Positions 1-10,342 of a stretch of DNA of 64,000 bases are shown here, in pieces; within the stretch, counting starts at the first letter, position 1; each line of letters starts with the position of its first letter. The translations under genes were made by a program, and so were the position numbers. Below the pieces are notes generated by a model that had not been told where the DNA came from, made no database searches, and worked only from the letters and a program-made list of their open reading frames with translations. Source of the stretch: Hydrogenophaga sp. PAMC20947 (lineage in GTDB: Bacteria; Pseudomonadota; Gammaproteobacteria; Burkholderiales; Burkholderiaceae_C); NCBI RefSeq assembly GCF_004795855.1, contig NZ_CP039252.1, positions 806,001-870,000 on the forward strand, given 5' to 3'.

Positions 1-1
1 G

Positions 2-922
2 TGCAGGGTATGCACTGACGCAGAGGTTGATACGGTGATGGCGGCGATCGTTGGCGCCGCGGGTCTGGCCCCCAGTCTCGCTGCGGCCAGGGCAGGGAAA
101 AAGCTGCTGTTGGCCAATAAAGAGGCCCTGGTGGTGGGCGGTGAGCTGTTCATGGCCGCCGTTCGAGCCGGTGGTGCCACGTTGCTGCCGATCGACAGCG
201 AGCACTCCGCCATCTTCCAGTCGCTGCCCGATGATGTGTCGAGCTGGACCCGCCGTGTGGAGAAAATCATGTTGACGGCCTCTGGTGGACCCTTCCGCCA
301 GCGCGATCCAGAGACCCTGTCCACGGTGACGCCCGACGAAGCCTGCGCCCACCCGACGTGGGTGATGGGACGAAAGATTTCAGTGGATTCCGCCACGATG
401 ATGAACAAGGCTCTTGAGGTGATCGAAGCGAGCTACCTGTTTGGCCTGAAACCCGAACAGATCGAGGTCGTGATCCACCCGCAGAGTGTGGTGCACTCCA
501 TGGTGCAGTACCACGACCGTTCTGTGGTTGCACAGATGGGCACGCCCGATATGCGGGTGCCGATTGCCTATGGCCTTTCCTGGCCCGAGCGGATCGAGTC
601 GGGCGCGCAGGCCCTGGATTTCGCGGCCTTGGGTGCATTGACTTTTGAGCCGCCCGATCACGCGCGTTTTCCGGGACTTCAATTGGCCTGGGACGCATTG
701 AGGGCCCCGAGTGGCACCACGGCTGTGCTCAACGCGGCCAACGAGGTCGCTGTGGCTGCATTTCTGGAGGGGCGTCTGCGTTTCGACCAGATCCACGCCG
801 TCAACCATGCAACTTTGACGATGCTGTTGCCTCCCACACCTGGCAGCCTTCAGGATCTGCTGGCCATCGACGCTGAAGCGCGGTCGGTGGCAGACTCTCT
901 GGTTACCCGCCATTTGAGCTGA
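2..922 (+). CDS. dxr: 1-deoxy-D-xylulose 5-phosphate reductoisomerase, 5' partial
   Basis: Converts 1-deoxy-D-xylulose 5-phosphate to 2-C-methyl-D-erythritol 4-phosphate with NADPH, the second step of the MEP isoprenoid pathway, in the cytoplasm. The frame is open to the left edge, so roughly 90 N-terminal residues, including the NADPH-binding glycine motif, lie outside the window; the visible GTG at 35 is internal. Visible family marks are [15 protein letters not shown] at the edge, LLANKEAL, the metal-binding [10 protein letters not shown], the substrate loop [20 protein letters not shown], and [12 protein letters not shown]. It precedes rseP in the order usual for proteobacteria, where frr, uppS and cdsA would lie upstream. 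Identification is secure; only the start is missing. Confidence 0.97.
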   Translation, partial: CRVCTDAEVDTVMAAIVGAAGLAPSLAAARAGKKLLLANKEALVVGGELFMAAVRAGGATLLPIDSEHSAIFQSLPDDVSSWTRRVEKIMLTASGGPFRQRDPETLSTVTPDEACAHPTWVMGRKISVDSATMMNKALEVIEASYLFGLKPEQIEVVIHPQSVVHSMVQYHDRSVVAQMGTPDMRVPIAYGLSWPERIESGAQALDFAALGALTFEPPDHARFPGLQLAWDALRAPSGTTAVLNAANEVAVAAFLEGRLRFDQIHAVNHATLTMLLPPTPGSLQDLLAIDAEARSVADSLVTRHLS

Positions 923-961
923 GAGCGTTTCGCAACTGCGGTGGTGGCGGGTTCATATTGG

Positions 962-1040
962 AGCCTGTCCCGGCAGTTTTTCACACAGTTCGCACGCGTC
1001 CAATCGGTGTGAACAGGCTTCAGTACCCGGATCGCCGGGT
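962..1040 (+). promoter_or_regulatory. Structured leader upstream of rseP (nested and tandem inverted repeats)
   Basis: The 135-base dxr-rseP spacer contains two self-complementary blocks. AGCCTGT (962-968) can pair with ACAGGCT (1013-1019), and directly inside it TCACAC (981-986) can pair with GTGTGA (1007-1012), leaving a 5' bulge. A separate perfect hairpin ACCCGG-ATCG-CCGGGT lies at 1025-1040, just before the AGGA ribosome-binding site near 1046. There is no U tract, so it is not a terminator. A role in translation or RNA stability is inference only. Confidence 0.4.
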
Positions 1041-1057
1041 GAATCCAGGAAATTGAT

Positions 1058-2422
1058 ATGTTGACCGTCATTGCGTTTGTAGTGGCCCTGGGGCTGCTGA
1101 TCACCGTGCACGAATATGGCCACTACCGTGTGGCTGTGGCCTGCGGGGTGAAGGTTTTGCGGTTCTCTGTGGGGTTTGGAAAACCTTTGTTGCGCTGGCA
1201 ACCCAAAGGCAGTCCGACGGAGTTTGTGCTGTGCGCTCTGCCGCTGGGCGGCTATGTGCGCATGCTGGATGAGCGCGAGGCACCTGTGGATGCTGCTGAC
1301 CGCCATCTCGCCTTCAACACGCAGCCTTTGAAATCCAGGGCGGCCATCGTTGCAGCGGGCCCAGTGGCCAATCTGCTGCTGGCCGTGGTTTTGTATGCCG
1401 TGGTCAATTGGTCCGGGGTCGAAGAGCCCCAACCGGTGCTGGCGGGACCGATAGCAGGCTCATTGGCCCAGGAGGCCGGCTTGAAGGGGGGCGAGTGGGT
1501 GGCCCAGACTGCTGCGGGCGACGCCGAACCAGAGGCGGTGGTGTCCTTTGAGGATTTGCGTTGGCGTTTGACGCAGGCCGCCCTGTCTGACGACGACATC
1601 ACCCTGTGGGTGTCGGCGCAAGAGGGCGGAACCACCCGCGCTGTGACCTTGCCTTTGAGCAACCTGGATGTGAGCGAGGCCGATGCCCAGCTCTACCGCA
1701 ACATCGGCATCCTGTCGCCCTGGACGGCGCCAGTTTTGGGCGACATCTTGCCCGATGGAGCGGCCATGGCCGCTGGGTTGTTGGCCGGGGATCAGGTCAC
1801 CCATGTGGATGGCCATGCCGTGGCCGACGGTCTGGCGTTGCGCAACGCCATCCGTGAGGGCGTCGGGCCCGCTGGTGAGCCCCGGGTACAACAATGGGCG
1901 CTGCAGCGCCGTGGCGAAAGCCTTACTTTGGCGGTCCACCCCCTGCCTGAACAGCACGAAGGTGCCTGGATGGGGCGAATTGGTGCGTATGTAGGGGCTC
2001 CACCGGCCATGCTCACCGTGCGTTACGGAGCCATCGACGGCCTGACGCAAGGGGTGGTGCGGACCTGGGAAGTGTCGTGGTTGACCCTCAAAATGATGGG
2101 CCGAATGGTCATCGGTGAGGCTTCACTCAAGAATCTGAGCGGCCCGTTGACCATCGCCGACTATGCGGGAAAGTCGGCCAGCATGGGGTGGACCTACTAC
2201 CTGGTTTTCTTGGCATTGATCAGCGTGAGCTTGGGTGTACTAAATCTGCTGCCGCTGCCCGTCCTCGATGGGGGGCACCTGATGTATTATCTTTGGGAGG
2301 GTGTGACGGGTCGCAGTGTATCTGCGGTCTGGATGGAGCGCCTGCAGCGCGGGGGCGTCGCCATTTTGCTGGCATTGATGTCCGTTGCCTTGTTCAATGA
2401 TGTGGCCCGCTTGGCTGGCTGA
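1058..2422 (+). CDS. rseP: Site-2 intramembrane zinc metalloprotease RseP
   Basis: Inner-membrane protease of the S2P family that in enterobacteria cleaves the anti-sigma factor RseA and so releases sigma-E during envelope stress; it also clears signal-peptide remnants. The zinc site HEYGH is at residues 18-22 within the first membrane segment, and the second metal ligand lies in PVLDGGH (Asp404) in the penultimate segment. Two PDZ-like regions lie between them, near residues 110-190 and 210-290. The 454-residue length is normal. The ATG at 1058 follows CCAGGA. It sits 13 bases before bamA, a pairing usual in proteobacteria. Whether the local substrate is RseA cannot be judged from this window. 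Confidence 0.96.
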   Translation: MLTVIAFVVALGLLITVHEYGHYRVAVACGVKVLRFSVGFGKPLLRWQPKGSPTEFVLCALPLGGYVRMLDEREAPVDAADRHLAFNTQPLKSRAAIVAAGPVANLLLAVVLYAVVNWSGVEEPQPVLAGPIAGSLAQEAGLKGGEWVAQTAAGDAEPEAVVSFEDLRWRLTQAALSDDDITLWVSAQEGGTTRAVTLPLSNLDVSEADAQLYRNIGILSPWTAPVLGDILPDGAAMAAGLLAGDQVTHVDGHAVADGLALRNAIREGVGPAGEPRVQQWALQRRGESLTLAVHPLPEQHEGAWMGRIGAYVGAPPAMLTVRYGAIDGLTQGVVRTWEVSWLTLKMMGRMVIGEASLKNLSGPLTIADYAGKSASMGWTYYLVFLALISVSLGVLNLLPLPVLDGGHLMYYLWEGVTGRSVSAVWMERLQRGGVAILLALMSVALFNDVARLAG

Positions 2423-2435
2423 ACACCTGTTCCTC

Positions 2436-4736
2436 ATGAAATTATTCCCTAACCGCCTGCGTGGCTTGTCAATTACGGCAGCCGCATCTTTGATTTTGAC
2501 CGCCTTGCCAGCCTGGGCGGTAGATCCGTTCACACTGAAAGATATCCGGGTCGAAGGCCTGCAGCGTGTGGAGCCGGGTACGGTGTTCGCATCATTGCCT
2601 TTCCGCATCGGTGAGCAGTACAACGACGAAAAGGGTTCCTCAGCGATTCGCTCGCTGTTTGGCCTGGGTCTCTTTACCGATGTGCGTCTCCAGGTCGAGG
2701 AGGGTGTCCTGATCGTGATCGTTGAGGAACGCCCGACGGTCGCAGACGTGAGCTTCAGCGGGATCAAGGAATTCGATGCCGAGGTGTTGAAAAAGACCTT
2801 GCGCGACGTTGGCCTCGCCGAAGGCCGTCCCTTTGACAAGGCCTTGGCCGACAAGGCTGAGCAAGAACTCAAGCGCCAGTACATCAACCGCAGCATGTAC
2901 GCCGCTCAGGTGGTGACAACCGTCACCCCTTCGGAGCGCAACCGGGTCAACCTCAATTTCAATGTGATTGAAGGCGATGTGGCCAAGATCAAGGACATCC
3001 GCATCGTGGGCAATCAAGCCTTCAGCGAGTCCACCTTGCGCGACCTGTTCGATCTGGATACCGGCGGCTTCATGAGCTGGTACACCAAGTCGGACCGCTA
3101 TTCGCGTGCGAAGCTCAATGCCGACCTCGAATCGCTGCGCTCGTATTACCTGACGCGCGGCTACCTTGAATTCAAGGTGGACTCCACACAGGTGGCCATC
3201 TCGCCAGACAAACAAGACATGTCGATGACCATCAACGTCACCGAGGGCAAGCGCTTTGTTGTCTCGTCGGTGGTCTTGCAAGGTGAGTATCTCGGCAAAG
3301 ACGATGAGTTCAAAACGCTGGTGGCCATGCGGCCTGGCGAAGCCTACAACGCTGAAGACGTGTCCAAGACTGTCAAGGCCTTTACCGACTACTTTGGATC
3401 CTTCGGCTATGCGTTTGCCCAGGTAGAGGCCACGCCAGATATCGACCGCGCCAACAACCGGGTGGCCTTTGTCTTGCGTGCCCAGCCTGCCCGCCGTGTC
3501 TATGTCCGCCGGATCAATGTTGAAGGCAACAACCGCACGCGCGACGAAGTCATTCGCCGGGAATTCCGCCAGCTCGAGTCGGCCTGGTACGACAGCGATC
3601 GCATCCGCCTGTCCCGCGACCGGGTAGATCGCCTGGGGTATTTCACCGAAGTCGGGATCGGTACCGAGCCGGTGCCCGGCTCCAACGACCAGGTGGATCT
3701 CACCATCTCAGTGGCGGAAAAGCCCACGGGTAACCTCTCCATTGGTGCCGGGTATTCGCAGGCAGACAAACTGTCTTTCATCGGCAGCATCAAGCAGGAA
3801 AACGTGTTTGGCAGCGGCAACTACCTGGGCTTGGACCTGAACACCAGCAAGTACAACCGCCAATTTGTGCTCAGCACCACCAACCCGTATTTCACGGCCG
3901 ACGGCATATCGCGCACGCTGGACGGGTACTACAAAACCACCCAGCCCTACGACGCGCAAGGTGGGGACTACGAGATCGCCACAAAGGGTGTCGGTATCAA
4001 GTTTGGTGTTCCGTTCACCGAGCGAGACACCGTGTATTTTGGCGTTGGTGCGGAGCACGTCAAAGTGACTTCGGGTGACGAGTTGCCTGAAGCCTACCTC
4101 GATCAAGGCGGTACCTACCTGCCAGCGACCGTCGGATGGGCGCGTGATGAGCGTGACAGTGCGCTGGTTCCAACCGCAGGGCGTTTGCAGCGCCTCAATA
4201 CCGAATTCGGTCTGGGGAGTGATCGCCAGTACGTGAAGCTCAGCTACCAATTCCAGCAGTATGTGCCCCTGACGCGTCAGTACACCCTGGCGTTCAATAC
4301 CGAGGTCGGCGTGGGCAAAGGGCTGGGCAGCAAGTCCTTCCCGGTGCTCCGCAATTTCTACGGTGGTGGCCTGGGTTCCGTGCGAGGCTTTGAGCAAGGC
4401 ACTCTGGGCCCAACCTCTGCGGTGATCGGCTCCACCACGGGTGAGACGGTCAATATCGGCGGCGCTCGCAACCTGGTGTTCAATGCCGAGTTCATTGGTC
4501 CGTTCCCAGGGGCCGGCAACGACCGTACCTTGCGCTGGTTTGCATTCGCTGACGTTGGCAATGTTTACGGTGAGTCCGAAAGCGTTGATCTCAGCAAGCT
4601 GCGTGCATCGGTTGGTGTGGGACTGAGCTGGATTTCTCCGATCGGTCCCCTGCGGTTTGCTTATGGCACGCCAGTCCGCAAATTCGACGGCGACAGTATT
4701 CAGAAATTCCAGTTTCAGATCGGAACCTCCTTTTGA
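2436..4736 (+). CDS. bamA: Outer membrane protein assembly factor BamA (Omp85)
   Basis: Central subunit of the BAM machine, which folds and inserts beta-barrel proteins into the outer membrane. Residues 1-28 form a signal peptide (charged start, hydrophobic core, cleavage after PAWA). They are followed by five POTRA domains, the first beginning at DIRVEGLQRVEPG, and a C-terminal 16-strand barrel carrying VRGFEQGTLGP and the terminal phenylalanine (FQIGTSF). I chose the ATG at 2436 because it gives a clean signal peptide; an upstream in-frame start would add residues that overlap rseP. At 766 residues it has family length. The stop overlaps the skp start by one base (TGATG). BamD of the same complex is encoded at 54696-55499. 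Confidence 0.97.
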   Translation: MKLFPNRLRGLSITAAASLILTALPAWAVDPFTLKDIRVEGLQRVEPGTVFASLPFRIGEQYNDEKGSSAIRSLFGLGLFTDVRLQVEEGVLIVIVEERPTVADVSFSGIKEFDAEVLKKTLRDVGLAEGRPFDKALADKAEQELKRQYINRSMYAAQVVTTVTPSERNRVNLNFNVIEGDVAKIKDIRIVGNQAFSESTLRDLFDLDTGGFMSWYTKSDRYSRAKLNADLESLRSYYLTRGYLEFKVDSTQVAISPDKQDMSMTINVTEGKRFVVSSVVLQGEYLGKDDEFKTLVAMRPGEAYNAEDVSKTVKAFTDYFGSFGYAFAQVEATPDIDRANNRVAFVLRAQPARRVYVRRINVEGNNRTRDEVIRREFRQLESAWYDSDRIRLSRDRVDRLGYFTEVGIGTEPVPGSNDQVDLTISVAEKPTGNLSIGAGYSQADKLSFIGSIKQENVFGSGNYLGLDLNTSKYNRQFVLSTTNPYFTADGISRTLDGYYKTTQPYDAQGGDYEIATKGVGIKFGVPFTERDTVYFGVGAEHVKVTSGDELPEAYLDQGGTYLPATVGWARDERDSALVPTAGRLQRLNTEFGLGSDRQYVKLSYQFQQYVPLTRQYTLAFNTEVGVGKGLGSKSFPVLRNFYGGGLGSVRGFEQGTLGPTSAVIGSTTGETVNIGGARNLVFNAEFIGPFPGAGNDRTLRWFAFADVGNVYGESESVDLSKLRASVGVGLSWISPIGPLRFAYGTPVRKFDGDSIQKFQFQIGTSF

Positions 4737-5254
4737 TGACGTTTATTACCCCTCGCCTCGCGACCCGTGTTGCGCTGGCTTTGGCAGCAAGTGCCTTGGC
4801 GGTATCGGCCATGGCGCAGGACTTTCGAATTGGTTTTGTGAGTACCGATCGCATTTTGCGAGAGGCCAATCAAGCCAAGTCGGCCCAGACCAAGCTTGAG
4901 CAGGAGTTCTCCAAGCGCGAGAAAGAAATCCAGAGCCAAGCGGCTCAGTTGAAGTCCGTTTCGGAAAAATTTGAGCGCGAAGCGCCCACTTTGCCTGAAG
5001 CCCAGCGTGTGACACGCCAACGCCAGCTCGTGGACCAGGATCGTGATTTCCAGCGCAAGCAGCGCGAGTTTCAGGAAGATTTGACGCTCCGCAAGAATGA
5101 GGAGCTTCAGCTAGTATTGGAGCGGGCCAATCGCGTCATCAAGCAGGTGGCGGAAAACGAGAAGTACGACCTTATTCTGCAAGAAGCGGTCTACATCAAC
5201 CCCAAGCACGACATCACCGACAAGGTGCTCAGTGGCTTGAACAGCACCAAGTAG
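4736..5254 (+). CDS. skp: Periplasmic chaperone Skp/OmpH
   Basis: Trimeric periplasmic holdase that carries unfolded outer-membrane proteins to BamA. The 172-residue protein has a cleavable signal peptide ending near AVSAMAQ, followed by [14 protein letters not shown] and a long, highly charged helical region (about residues 45-125) expected to form the tentacle-like coiled coils. The ATG at 4736 overlaps the bamA stop, implying translational coupling; a TTG directly before it in frame is less likely. bamA-skp-lpxD order is standard. Assignment rests on fold pattern, length and position as well as the conserved start of the mature protein. Confidence 0.93.
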   Translation: MTFITPRLATRVALALAASALAVSAMAQDFRIGFVSTDRILREANQAKSAQTKLEQEFSKREKEIQSQAAQLKSVSEKFEREAPTLPEAQRVTRQRQLVDQDRDFQRKQREFQEDLTLRKNEELQLVLERANRVIKQVAENEKYDLILQEAVYINPKHDITDKVLSGLNSTK

Positions 5255-5267
5255 GGCGGGCTCCATC

Positions 5268-6323
5268 GTGTCAACGACCTTGGGCTTGGTGGTCGAGGCA
5301 CTGGGTGGAGAATTGCTGGGCGATGGCGCTGCCGTCATCGCGCGCCTGGCTCCCCTTGCCACGGCTCAGCCGACCGAAATTGCTTTCGTCGCGCAGGCAC
5401 GTTATGCCCACCAGATTGAATCCACGCGTGCCGGCGTGCTCATCGTGCCGCCATCGCTGCAGGTGGCCGCAAGCGCTCGCGGGGCCTGCATCGTCGCAGA
5501 TGACCCATACCTTTATTTTGCCCGGCTTACGCAATGGTGGCGTGCGCAACACGCGCCCGTTCTGCCACCCCGTATCCACCCGCAGTCCGCCATCGATCCC
5601 GATGCGACGATCGCTGAAGGGGTGGATGTTGCGGCGTTCTGTGTCGTCGGTCCGGGCGCCCGAATCGAAGCCGGCGCGCGGCTCGGCCCACACTGCGTTG
5701 TGGGTGCTGGTGCAGTGGTCGGTGCGGGCTCCTGCCTGTCCGCACATGTGACGATCGGGGAGGGGTGCTCGCTGGGCCAGCGCTGCATCGTTCACTCGGG
5801 CGTGGTGATCGGCGCCGATGGATTTGGCTTTGCTCCCCACCAAGGTCAATGGGTCAAGATCGAGCAGCTCGGTGCTGTGCGCATTGGAAATGATGTCGAG
5901 ATTGGTGCCAACACTTGCATCGATCGCGGGGCGCTGGACGATACGGTGATCGAAGACGGCGTGAAGCTGGACAACCTGATCCAGATCGGACACAACGTGC
6001 ACATTGGTGCCCATTCGGCCATGGCGGGTTGCGTGGGCGTGGCAGGCAGTGCCCACATCGGAGCGCACTGTACGGTGGGTGGGGGCGCAATTGTGCTGGG
6101 CCACTTGACGTTGGCTGACCGGGTGAACATTTCGGCCGGTACGGTGGTGACACGCTCCATCAACAAACCGGGGCACTACACCGGCATGTTCCCGATCGAC
6201 GACAATGCGTCGTGGGAGAAGAACGCTGCCTCCCTCAAACAACTCAACCGCTTGCGAGAGCGCCTCAAGGCGATCGAGCAAGCCCTTGCACAAGCGGCAC
6301 AAGAGCCGTCTAGAACCCCATGA
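5268..6323 (+). CDS. lpxD: UDP-3-O-(3-hydroxyacyl)glucosamine N-acyltransferase LpxD
   Basis: Adds the second 3-hydroxyacyl chain, from acyl-ACP, to UDP-3-O-acyl-glucosamine, the third step of lipid A synthesis. The N-terminal uridine-binding domain (about residues 1-100) is followed by a left-handed beta-helix of hexapeptide repeats (about 105-300) and a C-terminal helix. The catalytic-histidine region is recognisable in [14 protein letters not shown], and the sequence [14 protein letters not shown] is typical. The GTG start at 5268 lies 13 bases after skp. The last four bases (ATGA) overlap the fabZ start. 351 residues is normal for the family. Confidence 0.96.
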   Translation: MSTTLGLVVEALGGELLGDGAAVIARLAPLATAQPTEIAFVAQARYAHQIESTRAGVLIVPPSLQVAASARGACIVADDPYLYFARLTQWWRAQHAPVLPPRIHPQSAIDPDATIAEGVDVAAFCVVGPGARIEAGARLGPHCVVGAGAVVGAGSCLSAHVTIGEGCSLGQRCIVHSGVVIGADGFGFAPHQGQWVKIEQLGAVRIGNDVEIGANTCIDRGALDDTVIEDGVKLDNLIQIGHNVHIGAHSAMAGCVGVAGSAHIGAHCTVGGGAIVLGHLTLADRVNISAGTVVTRSINKPGHYTGMFPIDDNASWEKNAASLKQLNRLRERLKAIEQALAQAAQEPSRTP

Positions 6324-6760
6324 TCGATATCCACCAGATTCTCAAGCTCCTGCCCCACCGTTATCCGATTCTTTTGGTGGATCGCGTGTTGGAGATCGAG
6401 CATGGCAAGCGCATCAAGGCCATCAAGAATGTCTCGATCAACGAGCCGTACTTCATGGGGCATTTTCCGCACCGCCCCGTGATGCCTGGCGTGTTGATGC
6501 TGGAAGCCATGGCTCAGGCCGCGGCCATCTTGTCATTTGACGCCATGGGCAAGACCTTGGATGACAACAGCGTGTATTACTTCGCTGGCATCGATGCTGC
6601 ACGCTTCAAGCGCCCGGTTGAGCCCGGTGATCAGCTGCTCATGGATGTCACGCTGGAGCGCTCCAAAGCTGGTATTTTCAAGTTCAAAGGCACCTGCTAT
6701 GTTGGCGAAGCCGTGGCTTGCCAGGCAGACCTGATGTGCACTATGCGCACCATCGCCTGA
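6320..6760 (+). CDS. fabZ: 3-hydroxyacyl-ACP dehydratase FabZ
   Basis: Dehydrates 3-hydroxyacyl-ACP to trans-2-enoyl-ACP in type II fatty acid elongation. It also competes with LpxA for 3-hydroxyacyl-ACP, which is why it is often encoded between lpxD and lpxA. The 146-residue single hot-dog domain carries the catalytic pair His48 ([11 protein letters not shown]) and Glu62 (LMLEAMAQ). It starts inside the lpxD stop (ATGA overlap), so expression is probably coupled. Length and motifs are typical. Confidence 0.97.
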   Translation: MIDIHQILKLLPHRYPILLVDRVLEIEHGKRIKAIKNVSINEPYFMGHFPHRPVMPGVLMLEAMAQAAAILSFDAMGKTLDDNSVYYFAGIDAARFKRPVEPGDQLLMDVTLERSKAGIFKFKGTCYVGEAVACQADLMCTMRTIA

Positions 6761-6776
6761 GCGCGGAGGGCGCAAC

Positions 6777-7565
6777 GTGAGTCGAATTCATTCCACCGCC
6801 GTGGTGGATTCAGCCGCTGAGCTGGACAGCTCCGTGACTGTGGGTGCATTTACCGTGGTGGGTCCACATGTGCGCATTGGTGCGGGCTCTTCCATTGGCC
6901 CGCATTGTGTGGTCGAAGGCCACACCACCATTGGGCAGGACAACCGGATTTTTCAGTTCAACTCCATTGGTGCAATTTCGCAGGACAAGAAGTACGCTGG
7001 TGAGCCTTGTGAGCTGGTCATTGGCGACCGCAACACCATTCGCGAGTTTTGCACTTTCAATATCGGCACCGCGCAAGACGCGGGCGTCACCCGGGTGGGC
7101 GATGACAACTGGTTCATGGCCTATGTCCACATTGCACACGACTGCCAGCTGGGCAGCCAGATCACCATGGCGAACAACGCGACGCTGGGTGGCCACGTCA
7201 AGGTGGGCGACTGGGTCACCATTGGTGGTCTCACGGGCATATTGCAGCGCATGAAGATCGGCGCGCACAGCATGATCGGGTTTGCCAGCCATGTCGGGCA
7301 GGATGTGCCCCCGTTCATGATCGTCGACGGCCATCCACTGGCGGTGCGCGGTGTGAATCTGGTCGGGTTGCGCCGCAGGGGCTTTTCGCCCGGTCGCATC
7401 GCTGCTGTCCGCGAGATGCACAAACTGCTTTACCGCCAAGGCAAGACCCTGGCCGATGCGCGTGTGGCCATCGGCCAACTGGTTGAAAACACGCCCGAGG
7501 CGGCCGATGATGTTGCCTTGATGGAAGGCTTTCTGGGCCACGCCACCAATGGCATTGCGCGCTGA
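6777..7565 (+). CDS. lpxA: UDP-N-acetylglucosamine acyltransferase LpxA
   Basis: Transfers the first 3-hydroxyacyl chain to the 3-OH of UDP-GlcNAc, opening lipid A synthesis. It is a 262-residue left-handed beta-helix (hexapeptide repeats over about residues 1-185) with a C-terminal helical domain. The catalytic histidine is the second one of HIAHDC (His121 here), and [13 protein letters not shown] matches the substrate-binding loop. The GTG start at 6777 has a good GGAGG site just upstream, between the fabZ stop and the start. It ends 18 bases before lpxB. Confidence 0.97.
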   Translation: MSRIHSTAVVDSAAELDSSVTVGAFTVVGPHVRIGAGSSIGPHCVVEGHTTIGQDNRIFQFNSIGAISQDKKYAGEPCELVIGDRNTIREFCTFNIGTAQDAGVTRVGDDNWFMAYVHIAHDCQLGSQITMANNATLGGHVKVGDWVTIGGLTGILQRMKIGAHSMIGFASHVGQDVPPFMIVDGHPLAVRGVNLVGLRRRGFSPGRIAAVREMHKLLYRQGKTLADARVAIGQLVENTPEAADDVALMEGFLGHATNGIAR

Positions 7566-7583
7566 ACCCGATGGAGTCCATCC

Positions 7584-8723
7584 GTGGTTGATCGGCCGTT
7601 TGCCATGGTCGCAGGGGAAACGTCTGGCGATCTTCTCGCGGGCCTGTTGCTCGATGGGTTGAAGACGCGGTGGCCAGCTTTGCGGACGCAAGGCATTGGT
7701 GGGCCTGCCATGCAGGCCCATGGGTTTGAGAGCTGGTGGCCGCAGGAGAAACTGGCTGTTCGGGGCTACATTGAGGTGTTGCGCCATTACCCTGAGATTG
7801 CCGGTATCAGGCGCCAGCTCAAGCGTCGCTTGCTGGCCGATCCGCCGGCCTTGTTTGTGGGCATCGATGCGCCGGACTTCAACCTTGATCTTGAGACGGG
7901 ACTGCGAGAGCAGGGCATCAAGACGGTGCACTTCATTTGCCCCTCCATTTGGGCCTGGCGTGCCAATCGCATCGACAAGATTCGTGCGGCGGCCGACCAC
8001 GTACTGTGTATTTTTCCTTTTGAACCTGACTTGTTGGCGCGGCACGGGATCGCGGCCAGTTATGTGGGTCATCCACTGGCGAATGTGATCCCACTGGTGC
8101 CGGATCGGGCCGCCGCCCGTCGGCAGCTGGGTCTCGGAGACGAAGACACGGTGGTGGCCTTGCTGCCTGGCAGCCGGTCCTCGGAGATTGCCTACGTTGG
8201 TGAACGCTTTCTCGATGCCGCGGCTTTGTTGCTGAGGGCCCGACCGGGCACGCGCTTCGTCTTGCCTGCGGTGCCCGCGCAACGAGAGCGGCTGGTGGCG
8301 ATGGCCAGCGCCAGCGGGTTAGGCGCATCCATTCAGGTGCTCGCGGGGCAGTCCCACGCTGCCTTGGCAGCCTGTGATGTGACCCTCATTGCCAGTGGCA
8401 CAGCCACGCTGGAAGCCGCGCTGTTCAAGCGGCCCATGGTGATCGCCTACAACATGCACCCCTTGTCGTGGCGCATGATGAAACGCAAGCAACTGCAGCC
8501 TTGGGTCGGGCTGCCCAACATCCTGAGTGGGGCGTTTGTAGTACCTGAATTGCTCCAGGATGCGGCCACACCGCAGGCTTTGGCGCAATCTGTGATCGAA
8601 TGGCTGGATTCTCCTGAGAGAATCGCTGCCTTGCAGCACCGCTTTGAAGCGTTGCACCATACCTTGAAGCGTGATACCGCCCGTTTGGCTACCGATGCGA
8701 TCGAAAAAGTTCTTGAATGCTGA
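7584..8723 (+). CDS. lpxB: Lipid A disaccharide synthase LpxB
   Basis: Condenses UDP-2,3-diacylglucosamine with 2,3-diacylglucosamine 1-phosphate (lipid X) to the beta-1,6-linked disaccharide. It is a GT19-family glycosyltransferase acting at the inner face of the inner membrane. Family marks are the N-terminal [24 protein letters not shown], the central VGHPLANV and the nucleotide-binding [11 protein letters not shown]. 379 residues is normal. The GTG start at 7584 follows a GGAG site. The 3' end overlaps the chosen rnhB start by 29 bases. It completes the lipid A block begun by lpxD. Confidence 0.96.
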   Translation: MVDRPFAMVAGETSGDLLAGLLLDGLKTRWPALRTQGIGGPAMQAHGFESWWPQEKLAVRGYIEVLRHYPEIAGIRRQLKRRLLADPPALFVGIDAPDFNLDLETGLREQGIKTVHFICPSIWAWRANRIDKIRAAADHVLCIFPFEPDLLARHGIAASYVGHPLANVIPLVPDRAAARRQLGLGDEDTVVALLPGSRSSEIAYVGERFLDAAALLLRARPGTRFVLPAVPAQRERLVAMASASGLGASIQVLAGQSHAALAACDVTLIASGTATLEAALFKRPMVIAYNMHPLSWRMMKRKQLQPWVGLPNILSGAFVVPELLQDAATPQALAQSVIEWLDSPERIAALQHRFEALHHTLKRDTARLATDAIEKVLEC

Positions 8724-9333
8724 GCAGGCAAAGCTGGCCTGGGATGTGCCCGGGCTGGTGGCTGGCGTGGATGAGGCTGGGCGAGGTCCGTTGGCTGGCC
8801 CCGTGGTGGCCGCTGCCGTCATATTGGATGAGCGCTCGCCAATCAAAGGGCTTGCCGACTCGAAGGTATTGACCGCGGCGCGGCGTGAGCAGCTCTACGA
8901 CGAAATTCGCGCCAAAGCATTGTGTTGTTCGATCGCGCTGGCGTCTGTAGAAGAGATCGACCAGCTCAATATTCTGCAGGCCACGATGCTGGCGATGCAA
9001 CGGGCGGTCAACGGTTTGCGCTTGAAACCAACCAAAGTCCTGGTGGATGGCAACCGTTTGCCTGCGCTCAATGTTTTGGCCGAAGCCATTGTTTCAGGCG
9101 ATGCGCTGGTGCCCGCGATCTCGGCGGCCTCGATTCTGGCCAAAGTGACACGCGACCGCATGCTGGAGGACTTGCATGTTCGGTTTCCTGACTACGGTTT
9201 TGATCGTCACAAGGGTTATGGCACGGCGCAGCACCTCAAAGCGTTGGAAGAACACGGGCCGCTGGACATCCATCGGCGATCGTTTGCGCCTGTGGCCAGG
9301 GCATGGGCGGCGCGCTCAGGGGGTGTGGCATGA
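8695..9333 (+). CDS. rnhB: Ribonuclease HII
   Basis: Degrades the RNA strand of RNA:DNA hybrids and incises at single ribonucleotides misinserted in DNA. The metal site begins with [14 protein letters not shown] (Asp26, Glu27), and the family sequences [20 protein letters not shown] and HKGYGTAQH are present. I chose the ATG at 8695 (212 residues), which overlaps lpxB by 29 bases; a GTG at 8671 or TTG at 8713 are alternatives. The stop shares ATGA with the next gene. Position directly after lpxB is common in proteobacteria. Confidence 0.94.
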   Translation: MRSKKFLNAEQAKLAWDVPGLVAGVDEAGRGPLAGPVVAAAVILDERSPIKGLADSKVLTAARREQLYDEIRAKALCCSIALASVEEIDQLNILQATMLAMQRAVNGLRLKPTKVLVDGNRLPALNVLAEAIVSGDALVPAISAASILAKVTRDRMLEDLHVRFPDYGFDRHKGYGTAQHLKALEEHGPLDIHRRSFAPVARAWAARSGGVA

Positions 9334-10124
9334 GTGAACCTACATCCATCACTTCTCGCGACAACCCGTTGCTGAAGCGCTTGCGGATTCTGGCGCAAGA
9401 CAATACCGCCTACCGCAAGCAGGGCCAGGTGTGGCTGGAAGGCGACCACCTGTGCCGGGCACTGCTGGCACGCCAGCACAGGCCGGCCATTGCGTTGTTT
9501 GCCGACTCGGTCTGGGCCACTGCGGACCCCGCCCTGAAGCACGCAGCGCCCAAAGTGCATCTTGTTTCGGACGCCTTGATGGCGGGCATCAGTGGGCTGG
9601 AGTCACCGGCCGGCATGGGCTTCGTCTGGGACTTGCCTGCCGACGAAGGTGTGAAGCCGGGCGTCGCCACCGTGGTGTTGGATCGCTTGCAGGATGCGGG
9701 CAATGTGGGTTCTATTCTGCGCAGTGCCGCAGCCATGGGGTTTGCCCAGATCCTGGCGATCAAAGGCACGGCCGCATTGTGGTCGCCCAAGGTGTTGCGA
9801 GCCGGAATGGGAGCGCATTTTGGCTTGCGGCTGATCGAGGGACTGGCTGCGGAGGCGCTGGATTCGCTGCAGGTGCCCCTGCTGGTGACCAGTTCACACG
9901 AGGGTGAATGGCTGCACCTAACCGATTTGCCTTGGCCGTGCGCCTGGGTCATGGGTCACGAAGGGCAGGGCGTGGGCGCGGCGGTGGCTGCTTCGGCCAC
10001 TCGATCGGTACGCATCATCCAGCCCGGGGGCGAAGAATCGCTCAACGTGGCCGCCGCCGCCGCCGTGTGCCTGCACGCGAGCGCTTGCGGAGCCTCCCGG
10101 CAAGCAGTCAGCCTCTCTGCCTAG
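9330..10124 (+). CDS. TrmH/SpoU-family RNA 2'-O-ribose methyltransferase
   Basis: Methylates a ribose 2'-OH in tRNA or rRNA using S-adenosylmethionine; the exact target cannot be read from the sequence. The N-terminal part (about residues 10-95) resembles the SpoU substrate-binding domain. The C-terminal SPOUT knot shows motif 1 ([16 protein letters not shown]), motif 2 (VMGHEGQG) and motif 3 ([17 protein letters not shown]). The ATG at 9330 overlaps the rnhB stop by four bases; an earlier in-frame start at 9303 would add nine residues. It is probably the last gene of the lipid A operon, since a promoter-like sequence follows. Confidence 0.88.
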   Translation: MSEPTSITSRDNPLLKRLRILAQDNTAYRKQGQVWLEGDHLCRALLARQHRPAIALFADSVWATADPALKHAAPKVHLVSDALMAGISGLESPAGMGFVWDLPADEGVKPGVATVVLDRLQDAGNVGSILRSAAAMGFAQILAIKGTAALWSPKVLRAGMGAHFGLRLIEGLAAEALDSLQVPLLVTSSHEGEWLHLTDLPWPCAWVMGHEGQGVGAAVAASATRSVRIIQPGGEESLNVAAAAAVCLHASACGASRQAVSLSA

Positions 10125-10134
10125 CGTATACGCC

Positions 10135-10342
10135 GGTGATTCCGGAACCGATCACGCTATAATCCCGAGGTTTACCCGCAATCAGGGCAAACCCTTGTCC
10201 TCGCTTCGGGCCACAGCCACTTGTGCGGCGCAATCGTGAGTGTTTTCAGTCAGACTGAGGGCACATCCAGCGGCACAGAGCCTTCCCAGCTGTGTGTTCA
10301 GGCGATCTGCGGCCGCGCCCAATACCCTCTCTGGAGAATCCC
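10135..10342 (+). promoter_or_regulatory. Putative carA promoter and ~170-base untranslated leader
   Basis: A perfect -10 hexamer TATAAT lies at 10158-10163, with only a weak -35 match (GGTGAT, 10135-10140) 17 bases upstream. Transcription would begin near 10170 and leave about 170 untranslated bases before the carA GTG. The leader contains short self-complementary stretches but no convincing terminator. A leader of this length is compatible with pyrimidine or arginine control, but nothing seen here proves it. Confidence 0.5.
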
